DNA of 64,000 bases from Microbacterium thalassium (lineage in GTDB: Bacteria; Actinomycetota; Actinomycetes; Actinomycetales; Microbacteriaceae), in contig NZ_JACHML010000001.1 of the NCBI RefSeq assembly GCF_014208045.1, positions 1,860,001 through 1,924,000 of the forward strand, read 5' to 3'. The translations under genes were made by a program, and so were the position numbers. The notes beneath the pieces are model-generated. The model was not told where the DNA came from. It saw only the letters and a list, made by a program, of their open reading frames with translations, and made no database searches. Shown one piece after another: positions 46,756-55,548 of this stretch. How positions within the stretch are numbered: the first letter of the stretch is position 1; each line of letters begins with the position of its first letter.

Positions 46756-48489
46756 GTGCTCGGCAAGCTCCTGGTCCGCTATCTCTCGCCGGCGTGGCCG
46801 CTCATCGTGGCGGTCGTCGTCTTCCAGTTCGCCCAGTCGATCGCGTCGCTGTGGCTGCCGGCGCTGAACGCCGACATCATCGACGAGGGCGTCGTCACCG
46901 GCGACATCCCGTACATCTGGTCGACCGGCGGCGTCATGCTGGCGGTGAGCCTCGTGCAGATCGTGTGCGCGATCATCGCCGTGTACTTCGGGTCGCGGCT
47001 GGCGATGGGAATGGGTCGCGACGTGCGATCGGACCTGTTCCACCGCGTCGTCGCGTTCTCGCAGCGGGAGGTCGGGCAGTTCGGCCCGCCGTCGCTGATC
47101 ACGCGCAACACCAACGACGTCCAGCAGGTGCAGATGCTCGTCCAGGTGTCGGCGACGCTGATGATCTCGGCGCCCATCCTCGCGATCGGCGGCGTCATCA
47201 TGGCCGTCCGCCAGGATGCCGGGCTGTCGTGGCTCATGGCGGTGGCGATCCCCGTGCTCCTCATCGCCGTCGGCCTCATCGTCTCGCGCATGGTGCCGGC
47301 GTTCACCCAGATGCAGAAGCGCATCGACCGCGTGAACCAGATCATGCGCGAGCAGCTCACCGGCATCCGCGTCGTACGGGCCTTCGTGCGCGAGCGCGAG
47401 GAGCACGCGCGCTTCGACCGCGCGAGCGACGACGTCATGGACACGGCGCTGCGGGCCGGGAACCTCATGGCGATGATGTTCCCGGTCGTCATGCTCGTGC
47501 TGAACGTGTCGAGCGTCGCCGTCATCTGGTTCGGCGCCTTCCAGGTGCAGGATGCCGGCGTCGAGATCGGCACGCTCTTCGCCTTCCTCACGTACCTCAT
47601 GCAGATCCTCATGGGCGTCATGATGGCCACGTTCATGTTCGTGATGATCCCGCGGGCTGCCGTGTGCGCCGATCGCATCGGCGAGGTGCTGGGCGCCGAT
47701 CCGTCGGTCGCGCCGCCCGCGCACGCCGTCGATCCGCCGCCGCCGGTGGGGCGCATCGAGTTCGACCACGTCGACTTCGCCTACCCCGGGGCCGAGGACG
47801 CGGTCCTCCACGACCTCACCTTCACGGTCGAGCCGGGAACGACCACCGCCGTGATCGGATCGACCGGCGCGGGCAAGAGCACGATGATCGGGCTCGTGCC
47901 GCGCCTGTTCGACGTCACCGGCGGCGCCGTGCGCATCGACGGCGTGGACGTGCGCGACTACGACCCCGACGTGCTGTGGGGGCGCATCGGGCTGGTGCAG
48001 CAGAAGGCCTTCCTGTTCTCGGGAACGATCGCCTCGAACCTCCGGTACGGGGATGCCGACGCGAGCGACGACGACCTGTGGCAGGCGCTCGAGATCGCGC
48101 AGGGTGCGGAGTTCGTGCGCGCGATGCCGGAGGGACTCGCCGCACCCATCGCCCAGGGCGGGACGAATGTGTCCGGCGGCCAGCGCCAGCGGCTCGCGAT
48201 CGCGCGCGCGCTGGTGAAGCGGCCGCCGGTCTACATCTTCGACGACTCGTTCTCGGCCCTCGACCTGAGCACGGATGCAGCCCTGCGCCGGGCGCTCGAC
48301 CGCAGACTCCCCGGTGCCACGCGCCTGATCGTCGCGCAGCGCGTCTCGACGATCCAGCACGCCGATCAGATCGTCGTGCTCGACCACGGCCGCATCGTGG
48401 GCATCGGCGTCCACGACGACCTCGTCGCGTCCTGTGAGACCTATCGCGAGATCGTCGAGTCGCAGCTCGCGGCGGAGGAGGCGGCATGA
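46756..48489 (+). CDS. Heterodimeric ABC exporter, subunit with degenerate catalytic site
   Basis: 577-residue half-transporter: six-helix exporter domain (1 to about 320), then ATPase domain. Walker A is GSTGAGKST near 367 and the signature is NVSGGQRQRLAIARAL, but Walker B reads YIFDDSFSALD with Asp in place of the catalytic Glu, and the switch His is Gln (VAQRVST). These are the marks of the non-catalytic half of heterodimers such as TM287/288 or BmrCD. GTG start with GGAAGGA. Overlaps its partner gene by ATGA. Substrate unknown; drug or lipid export is typical. Confidence 0.93.
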   Translation: MLGKLLVRYLSPAWPLIVAVVVFQFAQSIASLWLPALNADIIDEGVVTGDIPYIWSTGGVMLAVSLVQIVCAIIAVYFGSRLAMGMGRDVRSDLFHRVVAFSQREVGQFGPPSLITRNTNDVQQVQMLVQVSATLMISAPILAIGGVIMAVRQDAGLSWLMAVAIPVLLIAVGLIVSRMVPAFTQMQKRIDRVNQIMREQLTGIRVVRAFVREREEHARFDRASDDVMDTALRAGNLMAMMFPVVMLVLNVSSVAVIWFGAFQVQDAGVEIGTLFAFLTYLMQILMGVMMATFMFVMIPRAAVCADRIGEVLGADPSVAPPAHAVDPPPPVGRIEFDHVDFAYPGAEDAVLHDLTFTVEPGTTTAVIGSTGAGKSTMIGLVPRLFDVTGGAVRIDGVDVRDYDPDVLWGRIGLVQQKAFLFSGTIASNLRYGDADASDDDLWQALEIAQGAEFVRAMPEGLAAPIAQGGTNVSGGQRQRLAIARALVKRPPVYIFDDSFSALDLSTDAALRRALDRRLPGATRLIVAQRVSTIQHADQIVVLDHGRIVGIGVHDDLVASCETYREIVESQLAAEEAA

Positions 48490-50474
48490 GCCACGGACGC
48501 CCGATGGGCGGGCCCATGGGCCGCGGGGGACCTCAGGCGCCGGTGCAGAAGGCGCGGAACTTCGGGCCGAGCGCCAAGAGGCTGCTGGGGACGCTGCGCA
48601 CCGACCTGCCGCGGCTCATCCTCGTCGTCGTCTTCGGGGTCATCTCGGTGGCGCTGACCGTCACCGGTCCGAAGGTCCTCGGCGAGGGCACGAACATCAT
48701 CTTCTCGGGCTTCATCTCGATGCAGGTCCCGGCGGGCGCCACCAAGCAGGAGGTCATCGACGGGCTGATCGCGTCGGGCAACCAGGAGCAGGCGGACATG
48801 CTCTCCGCGATGGCGTTCACGCCCGGCGCCGGCATCGACTTCGAGGCGCTGTCGCGCATCGTGCTCGCCGTGCTCGCGATCTACGTGTTCGGCAGCATCT
48901 TCGGCTGGCTCCAGGCCCGCATCCTCAACGGCATCGTGCAGCGGGCCATGCACCGTCTGCGGATGCAGGTCGAGGAGAAGATCCACCGCCTGCCGTTGGC
49001 GTACTTCGATCGCGTGCAGCGCGGCGAGCTCCTCAGCCGTGTGACCAACGACGTGGACAACATCGGGCAGACGATGCAGCAGACGCTGTCGCAGGTCGTG
49101 GTGTCGCTGCTGACGGTGATCGGCGTGCTGACGATGATGTTCATCATCTCGCCGCTGCTGGCGGTCATCGCGCTGGTGACGATCCCGCTCACGCTGGTCA
49201 TCACGATGCTGGTCGCGCGGCGCTCGCAGAAGCTGTTCGCTCAGCAGTGGAAGGCCACCGGCGTGGTCAACGCCCGGGTCGAGGAGACCTTCTCGGGGCA
49301 TTCGATCGTCAAGACCTTCGGACGCCAGCGTGAGGCCGAGGAGCTGTTCCGCGCCGAGAACGAGGACCTGTACCGCGCGAGCTTCGGCGCCCAGTTCGTG
49401 TCGGGCATCATCATGCCGTCGATGATGTTCATCGGGAACCTCGTCTACGTCGCCATCGCGGTGGTCGGGGGTCTGCAGGTCGCGGGTGGGCTCATGTCGA
49501 TCGGCGACGTGCAGGCGTTCATCCAGTACTCGCGCCAGTTCACCCAGCCGCTGAGCCAGCTGGGCTCGATGGCCAACCTCCTGCAGTCGGGCGTGGCCAG
49601 CGCCGAGCGCGTGTTCGAGCTGCTCGACGAGACCGAGCAGGAGCCCGACGACGACCCGGCGCCCACCGCGCCCGACGACGCCGGGCACCTGGCGTTCGAG
49701 GACGTGTCGTTCCGGTACAGCCCCGACAAGCCGCTGATCGACGGGCTCTCCCTGGCTGCGACGCCCGGCAGCACCGTCGCGATCGTGGGGCCGACCGGCG
49801 CGGGCAAGACGACCCTCGTGAACCTCGTCATGCGCTTCTACGACGTCGACGCGGGCGCGATCACCCTCGACGGGGTCGACACGCGGCGCATGACGCGCGA
49901 CGACGTGCGCTCCCGCACGGGCATGGTGCTGCAGGACACGTGGCTGTTCGCCGGGACGATCCGGGAGAACATCGCCTACGGCCGGCCGAGTGCGACCGAG
50001 GAGGAGATCGTCGCGGCGGCGACGGCGGCGTACGTCGACCGCTTCGTGCACGCTCTGCCCGACGGCTACGACACGATGCTCGACGACGACGCGGCGAATC
50101 TCAGCGTGGGCGAGCGGCAGCTGGTGACGATTGCGCGTGCGTTCCTGGCCGATCCGCGCATCCTCATCCTGGACGAGGCCACCAGCTCCGTCGACACCCG
50201 CACCGAGCTGCTGATCCAGCGGGCGATGTCGCGTCTGCGCGAGGATCGGACCGCGTTCGTGATCGCCCACCGTCTGTCGACGATCCGGGACGCCGATCTC
50301 ATCCTGGTGATGGAGGACGGATCGATCGTCGAACAGGGCGACCACGCGGCGCTGCTCGCGACGCGGGGCGCCTATTGGCGGCTGTACAACGCGCAGTTCG
50401 AGGCGCCGCTCGACGACGAGGATCTGTCGCCGGTGTCCGCCGCCCCCGGAATGTCGCCGGACGCGCCGCGTTGA
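48486..50474 (+). CDS. Heterodimeric ABC exporter, catalytically competent subunit
   Basis: 662-residue half-transporter with an N-terminal 40-residue Gly/Arg-rich extension, six-helix domain and ATPase. Walker A GPTGAGKTTLVN near 435, Walker B ILILDEATSSVD with the catalytic Glu, and switch His in VIAHRLSTI are intact, but the signature is NLSVGERQ instead of LSGGQ. The altered signature faces the degenerate Walker site of the partner, so one of two ATP sites should be inactive. An acidic tail follows the ATPase. Confidence 0.93.
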   Translation: MSHGRPMGGPMGRGGPQAPVQKARNFGPSAKRLLGTLRTDLPRLILVVVFGVISVALTVTGPKVLGEGTNIIFSGFISMQVPAGATKQEVIDGLIASGNQEQADMLSAMAFTPGAGIDFEALSRIVLAVLAIYVFGSIFGWLQARILNGIVQRAMHRLRMQVEEKIHRLPLAYFDRVQRGELLSRVTNDVDNIGQTMQQTLSQVVVSLLTVIGVLTMMFIISPLLAVIALVTIPLTLVITMLVARRSQKLFAQQWKATGVVNARVEETFSGHSIVKTFGRQREAEELFRAENEDLYRASFGAQFVSGIIMPSMMFIGNLVYVAIAVVGGLQVAGGLMSIGDVQAFIQYSRQFTQPLSQLGSMANLLQSGVASAERVFELLDETEQEPDDDPAPTAPDDAGHLAFEDVSFRYSPDKPLIDGLSLAATPGSTVAIVGPTGAGKTTLVNLVMRFYDVDAGAITLDGVDTRRMTRDDVRSRTGMVLQDTWLFAGTIRENIAYGRPSATEEEIVAAATAAYVDRFVHALPDGYDTMLDDDAANLSVGERQLVTIARAFLADPRILILDEATSSVDTRTELLIQRAMSRLREDRTAFVIAHRLSTIRDADLILVMEDGSIVEQGDHAALLATRGAYWRLYNAQFEAPLDDEDLSPVSAAPGMSPDAPR

Positions 50475-50479
50475 CCCAC

Positions 50480-50485
50480 TAGGAT
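50480..50485 (+). promoter_or_regulatory. Candidate -10 box of the PP2C/FtsK-like genes
   Basis: TAGGAT 60 nt before GTG 50546. It lies 5 nt after the stop of the exporter gene, so the phosphatase can have its own transcript. Confidence 0.45.
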
Positions 50486-50545
50486 GTGAGGACGCCGACC
50501 GGTCCTCACCGGCGGCCCGCCGTCGGCCCAGGGGAGGACAAGGGC

Positions 50546-51493
50546 GTGCCCGAGGTATCCACTGAGACCTACGCGGTGAACGCCCCCGGGCGACCCCTCA
50601 CGCTCGCGTGGGCCGCCGTCACCGATGTCGGGCGACGCCGCGAGGTGAATCAGGACGCGGTCTATGCCGGGTTCCCGCTTTTCGTCGTGGCCGACGGGAT
50701 GGGCGGCCACCTGGGCGGCGAGATCGCCAGCGATCGCACCATCGCGCGCCTCCAGGCCGTCGCCGAGAGCGGATCGGTGTCGCCGGAGACCATCGAGAAG
50801 GCTCTCGAGCGTGCCGTGAGGGACATCGCGTCGCACCCCGAGACGACCGATGAGGGCACCGGAACGACCGTGACCGGCGTGTTCCTCGACAGCTCGTCGG
50901 AGGAGCCGCACTGGGTCACGCTGAACATCGGCGACTCCCGCGTCTATCTCGTGCGCGATGACGCGATCGTGCAGATCACCACCGACCACTCCGTCGTGCA
51001 GGAGCTCGTCGCGGCCGGCCGGCTCAGCCCCGAGGAGGCCGAGAATCACCCCTACGGGAACGTCATCACGCGCGCCGTGGGCCCGACGGAGTCGGTCACC
51101 CCTGACTACGTCCGCCTCGATGTCATCGAGGGCGACCGCTTCGTGATCTGCTCCGACGGTCTCACGAAGGAGCTCACAGACTTCGGCATCAAGCACTTCC
51201 TCGCCGAGCACGCCGATCCTGCCGAGGCCGTCTCGGCGATGCTCGACGCGGCGCTCGAGAACGGCGGACGCGACAACATCACGATCATCGTGCTCAACGT
51301 CGGCGAGCACGACGCGGCCGGTGCGGGCTCGGTCGACGGCCGGGCGGCCGAGGTGGTGAAGGCCGACGGCGAAGAAGATGCCGAAGAGGCGATCGCCCCG
51401 GAGCCGGGGACGGACGCCCCCGAAGCCGGCGACGGCGAGGACGCGCCTGAAGCGGCCGACGACGACGGGGTCTCCTCCCCAGAGGACGACTGA
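50546..51493 (+). CDS. PP2C-type serine/threonine protein phosphatase
   Basis: 315-residue soluble metal-dependent phosphatase. Metal and catalytic motifs: REVNQDAVYAG, FVVADGMGGHLGGEIAS, GTTVTGVFL, NIGDSRVYLVRDD, GDRFVICSDGLTKEL and GGRDNITIIVLNVG. A C-terminal tail of about 60 residues is very acidic and likely disordered. No transmembrane helix. GTG at 50546 has GGGGAGGA about 8 nt upstream. Its gene directly precedes an EccC-like ATPase gene, 66 nt apart; no matching kinase is in the window. Confidence 0.93.
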   Translation: MPEVSTETYAVNAPGRPLTLAWAAVTDVGRRREVNQDAVYAGFPLFVVADGMGGHLGGEIASDRTIARLQAVAESGSVSPETIEKALERAVRDIASHPETTDEGTGTTVTGVFLDSSSEEPHWVTLNIGDSRVYLVRDDAIVQITTDHSVVQELVAAGRLSPEEAENHPYGNVITRAVGPTESVTPDYVRLDVIEGDRFVICSDGLTKELTDFGIKHFLAEHADPAEAVSAMLDAALENGGRDNITIIVLNVGEHDAAGAGSVDGRAAEVVKADGEEDAEEAIAPEPGTDAPEAGDGEDAPEAADDDGVSSPEDD

Positions 51494-51559
51494 CGGCGCT
51501 TCTCCCCGGATCGTCGCGGACCGCGACGCGGCGTGCGGAGCCCGGGCTTCACTGGGGTC

Positions 51560-54400
51560 GTGCCCGATCAGATCCCCGTCACCGCCGGCCTCGTCCGCAC
51601 CGCGCCCCTCGCGCCCGACGATCCGCTGAGCCTTCCCGACGCCTGGACGCCTCCCGCGCGGCCGGGCTTCCCGCTCGTCGCCGCCGTGGTGCCGGTCGCC
51701 GGCGGCGTGGTGATGTGGCTCGTGACCGGCTCGACGCCGGCGCTCTGGCTCGCCGCCCTCGGTCCGCTGCTGGCGATCGGCTCGATCCTCGACGCCCGCA
51801 GGACGGCGCGGCGCGACCGCCGGAAGGCCGACGACGAGGCGCGGCGGGCACGCGCAGCCGTCGTCTCCGAGGTCGCGCGTCGCCATGAACACGAGCGCGC
51901 GGCGCGGTGGGCGGAGCATCCCGACGTCGCACGCATGCTGACGTCGGATGCCGGCCTGTGGCGCATCGACTCGACCCGCGCCGAGGCCATCGTCGTGGGC
52001 GCGGGCGAGCAGCCGAGCGCCGTGCGCGTCCTCGGCGGGCAGGGCGATCCCGCAGCCGCTCAGGTGCGAGCGGACGCCTCGTGGCTCGCGCACGCGCCGG
52101 TCACCGTCCCCGCCCACGCCGGCGTCGCCGTGACCGGGGACGCGTTCGTCGCGCGCGCCGTTCTCCGCGCGCTCGCCGTCCAGCTGTGCCTGTCGGCCGC
52201 GCCCGGCGAGCTGCGCGTTCTCGGGTCGTGTTCCGAGCATGAGTGGATCGAGGCCGTCCCGCATCGTCGAGCCTCGCGCGGGCGCGCCCTGGCCCTGGTC
52301 GCGCCGGGCGAGCCGGTGCCCGCGGAGGCCGACGTGGTGCTCGCGCGCGTCGGGCCCGGCGAACCGCCGCCGCCACGGTGCGGGGCGCTGCTGGAGGTGC
52401 GCGGCCTCACGTCGGGCACGATCGACCACGCGGGACGCGTGCAGGAGGTGGGCCTGGAAGCCGTTGGGGACGCGCAGGCGGCGGCGATCGCGGCGATGCT
52501 CGAGGCGCGCGCCGGGGCGGCCTTCGGCGTCGTGACGCAGGCGGTGCCCTTCCATGCGCTGGATCGCACGGCGGATGCGACGCGCGGCGGGCTTCCGGCG
52601 ACGATCGGCGTGGGCGACCGCGGGCCGGTCTCGGTCGACCTCGTGGACGACGGCCCCCACGCGGTCGTGGCCGGCGTGACCGGATCGGGCAAGAGCGAGC
52701 TGCTGATCACGTGGATTCTCGCGCTGTGTGCCGCGCGCTCCACCGACGACGTGAGCTTCCTGCTGGCCGACTTCAAGGGCGGCACGGCGTTCGACGCGCT
52801 GCGCACGCTGCCGCATGTCACCGGAGTCATCACGGACCTGGACGGCGCGGGGGCCCGGCGGGCCATCGACAGTCTGCGCGCCGAACTCCGCCGGCGCGAG
52901 AGCGCACTCGCCTCGGCGGGCGCCCGGGACATCGCCGACCCGCGTGTCGCGCTTCCCCGGCTGGTCGTCGTGGTCGACGAGTTCGCGGCGCTGCTGGCCG
53001 CCCAGCCCGAGCTCCACGCGGTCTTCGCCGATGTCGCCGCGCGCGGACGCGCGCTCGGGATGCATCTGATCCTGGGCACGCAGCGCGCCGCGGGCGTGAT
53101 CCGCGACGCGCTGCTGGCCAACTGCCCGCTGCGCGTTTCGCTGCGGGTCACCGACCGGGCCGACAGCAGGGCGGTCGTGGGGACGGACGACGCGGCTGAG
53201 CTCGACGGGGGCCCTGGCGGGCGAGGTGTGGCGCTGGTGCGCCGCGCATCCGACGCATCGCCGCACCGCGTGCGCATCGCGCTGTCGGCGCCTGACGACA
53301 TCACGGCCGTCGCGGCCCGCGCGTCGGGCCCGGCGCCGCGGCGGCCGTGGCTGCCGCCGCTTCCCGACCGGGTCGTGCTCGACGACGTCGTCGCGGGCCG
53401 CGACACCGGCACGCTCGTGATCGGGCTCTCCGACGAACCCGACCGCCAGCGCCAGCGGCGGATCGGTCTGTCGGCGGCGGACCGGGGCGTGCTCGTGATC
53501 GGCGGGCCCGGCTCGGGGCGGACGACGGCGCTCGAGACCCTCGCGCGGCAGGCGCCGCACGTCGTGCGGATCGGCCCCGCGGCCGAGCATGCCTGGGATG
53601 CGCTGGAGCGCCTGGACGAGGAGCCGCCCGCCGCCGGCTCACTCGTGCTCGCCGACGACGTCGACGCGGTCATCGGCGGATTCCCTCCCGAGTACGCGCA
53701 GGAGTGCGCCGCGCGCTTCGAGCGCGTCGCGCGCGCGGCGGGCCGCCACGGGATCCTCGTCGCGGCCTCGGTGCAGCGGCTGTCGGGTCCCGTCGCGCGC
53801 ATCGCCGACCTGTTCCCGCGGCGGCTGCTGCTGCGCACCGCGTCACGCGCCGACCACTTCGCCGCCGGCGGCGATCCCGCGCAGTTCTCGGCGGCTGCCG
53901 CCCCCGGACGGGGCACGCTCGACGGCGTCGCGGTCCAGGTCGCGCTGGCGCCCGGCGTGATACCCGGATCGCAGGCCCCCGCGGCGCCGTGGCACCCGCG
54001 CGCGGCGCTCACCGGGTTCGTGACGCGCCGATCGGCGGCTGCGCGCGAGGCGATGGCGGCCTGGGAGCGCGGCGGTCATCGCGTCATCGGCCTCGACGCG
54101 TTCGCGGCCGATGGGCACCCGGGGGAGCCCGTCGTGGTGGCGGGCGATCCCGAGCAGTGGCAGCGACACTGGCGCGTCCTCGGCGACATCCGCGCGGACC
54201 ACGACCTCGTCGTCGACGCGCCGTGCGCGGGCGAGCTGCGCGCGCTCACCGGATCGCGTCGGCTGCCGCCGTACGCCGAGCCGGGGCGCGCTCGTGCGTG
54301 GCTCCTGGCCGCGGGCGACGACGCCGTCCGCATCCCGCTCCCGGCGGCGGACGCGGAGGCGGGAGGAGCGGGAGCGGGCGGAGCGCCACCGCATCGGTGA
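51560..54400 (+). CDS. FtsK/SpoIIIE-domain ATPase, orphan EccC-like protein
   Basis: 946-residue membrane ATPase. Two helices near 38-80 (FPLVAAVVPVAGGVVMWLV; ALWLAALGPLLAIGSIL) and a coiled coil precede the first FtsK/SpoIIIE domain: Walker A GVTGSGKSELLITW near 372, LLADFKGGTAFD, Walker B LVVVVDEFAALL, and LILGTQRAAGVI. A second ATPase-like domain has GGPGSGRTT near 648 (Arg for Lys) and VLADDVDAV. This tandem layout is that of type VII secretion EccC/EssC, but no WXG100, EccD or EccE gene is in the window. GTG start at 51560. Confidence 0.88.
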   Translation: MPDQIPVTAGLVRTAPLAPDDPLSLPDAWTPPARPGFPLVAAVVPVAGGVVMWLVTGSTPALWLAALGPLLAIGSILDARRTARRDRRKADDEARRARAAVVSEVARRHEHERAARWAEHPDVARMLTSDAGLWRIDSTRAEAIVVGAGEQPSAVRVLGGQGDPAAAQVRADASWLAHAPVTVPAHAGVAVTGDAFVARAVLRALAVQLCLSAAPGELRVLGSCSEHEWIEAVPHRRASRGRALALVAPGEPVPAEADVVLARVGPGEPPPPRCGALLEVRGLTSGTIDHAGRVQEVGLEAVGDAQAAAIAAMLEARAGAAFGVVTQAVPFHALDRTADATRGGLPATIGVGDRGPVSVDLVDDGPHAVVAGVTGSGKSELLITWILALCAARSTDDVSFLLADFKGGTAFDALRTLPHVTGVITDLDGAGARRAIDSLRAELRRRESALASAGARDIADPRVALPRLVVVVDEFAALLAAQPELHAVFADVAARGRALGMHLILGTQRAAGVIRDALLANCPLRVSLRVTDRADSRAVVGTDDAAELDGGPGGRGVALVRRASDASPHRVRIALSAPDDITAVAARASGPAPRRPWLPPLPDRVVLDDVVAGRDTGTLVIGLSDEPDRQRQRRIGLSAADRGVLVIGGPGSGRTTALETLARQAPHVVRIGPAAEHAWDALERLDEEPPAAGSLVLADDVDAVIGGFPPEYAQECAARFERVARAAGRHGILVAASVQRLSGPVARIADLFPRRLLLRTASRADHFAAGGDPAQFSAAAAPGRGTLDGVAVQVALAPGVIPGSQAPAAPWHPRAALTGFVTRRSAAAREAMAAWERGGHRVIGLDAFAADGHPGEPVVVAGDPEQWQRHWRVLGDIRADHDLVVDAPCAGELRALTGSRRLPPYAEPGRARAWLLAAGDDAVRIPLPAADAEAGGAGAGGAPPHR

Positions 54401-54410
54401 CGCGCTCGGC

Positions 54411-55514
54411 TCAGCTCCAGGCGGCCAGCGGCATCCCGTGCGCCGCCGCGACGCCGGCGCTCACGACGGTTCCGGCCACCGTGTTCAGACCGGCCGCGAG
54501 CGCCGGGTCCGAGCGCAGGGCCTCCTGCCACCCGACACGCGCGATCCTGCGGATGTAGGGGAGCGTGGCGTTGGTCAGTGCCGACGTCGACGTGTTCGGC
54601 ACGGCGCCGGGCATGTTCGCGACGCAGTAGAACACGCTCTGGTGGACCGGGAACGTCGGGTCGGCGTGCGTGGTGGGCCGCGTGTCCTCGAAGCATCCGC
54701 CCTGGTCGACCGCGATGTCCACGAGCACCGAGCCCGGCCGCATCCGGCTCACCATCTCGTTGGTGACGAGCTTCGGGGCCTTCGCTCCGGGGATCAGCAC
54801 CGAGCCGATCACGAGATCGGAGTCCACGACCGCCCGGTCCAGATCGAGCGGGTTCGACGCGGCCGTCTTGACGCGCCCCTGGAAATGGTCGTCCAGGTAG
54901 CGCAGGCGCTGCACGTTGGTGTCGAAGACGGTGACGTCGGCGCCGAGTCCCGCGGCGATCACGGCGGCGTTGGCGCCGGCGACGCCGCCGCCGATGACCG
55001 TCACGCGTGCCGGGCGCGTGCCCGGAACCCCCGACATGAGAAGACCCAGGCCCCCGGCCGAGCGCATGAGGGTCGCGGCGCCCACCTGCGGGGCGAGGCG
55101 ACCCGCGACCTCGCTCATCGGGGCCAGCAGCGGCAGTCCGCCGGTCGGCAGCTGCACCGTCTCGTACGCGATCGCGGTCGTGCGGCTGGCCACCAGACGC
55201 TCGGTGAGAGGGAGATCGGCGGCCAGGTGGAGGTAGGTGAACAGCACCAGGTCCTCGCGGAAGTGGCCGTACTCGCTCGCGACCGGCTCCTTGACCTTCA
55301 GCAGCAGCTCGGCGCCCGACCACACCGTCTCGGCGTCCTCGCACAGCGTCGCACCCGCCGCGACGTACTCGGCGTCGGGCATCGACGATCCGTCGCCGGC
55401 GCCGCGCTGCACGAGCACCTCGTGGCCGGACGTGACCAGGTCGTGGACTCCGGCGGGCGTGAGCGCCACGCGGTACTCGTTGTTCTTCACCTCGGTGGGG
55501 ACGCCGATCCTCAT
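54411..55514 (-). CDS. ald: Alanine dehydrogenase
   Basis: 367-residue NAD-dependent enzyme interconverting L-alanine and pyruvate plus ammonia. The N terminus MRIGVPTEVKNNEYRVALTP is diagnostic; LLLKVKEP holds the substrate Lys, LFTYLHLA the catalytic His, and the NAD loop is VTVIGGGVAGANAAVIAAG. AAAGGAAATGCG precedes the ATG. It lies downstream of the asparaginase gene on the same strand, so both may serve amino-acid nitrogen use. Confidence 0.96.
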   Translation of the reverse strand: MRIGVPTEVKNNEYRVALTPAGVHDLVTSGHEVLVQRGAGDGSSMPDAEYVAAGATLCEDAETVWSGAELLLKVKEPVASEYGHFREDLVLFTYLHLAADLPLTERLVASRTTAIAYETVQLPTGGLPLLAPMSEVAGRLAPQVGAATLMRSAGGLGLLMSGVPGTRPARVTVIGGGVAGANAAVIAAGLGADVTVFDTNVQRLRYLDDHFQGRVKTAASNPLDLDRAVVDSDLVIGSVLIPGAKAPKLVTNEMVSRMRPGSVLVDIAVDQGGCFEDTRPTTHADPTFPVHQSVFYCVANMPGAVPNTSTSALTNATLPYIRRIARVGWQEALRSDPALAAGLNTVAGTVVSAGVAAAHGMPLAAWS

Positions 55515-55548
55515 CGCATTTCCTTTCCGCCCCCGGGTGGGGAGCGCT

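Noticed and set aside
46528..48414. A 628-codon minus-strand frame opposite the ABC exporter
   Set aside because: The His/Asp/Arg-rich translation is typical of the complement of GC-rich coding DNA; the plus-strand gene has all ABC motifs.
50372..53590. A 1072-codon open frame on the minus strand
   Set aside because: It is antisense to the PP2C and FtsK/SpoIIIE genes, whose motifs are unmistakable; its translation is Arg/Asp/Gly/His-rich without domains, as expected from GC-rich antisense frames.
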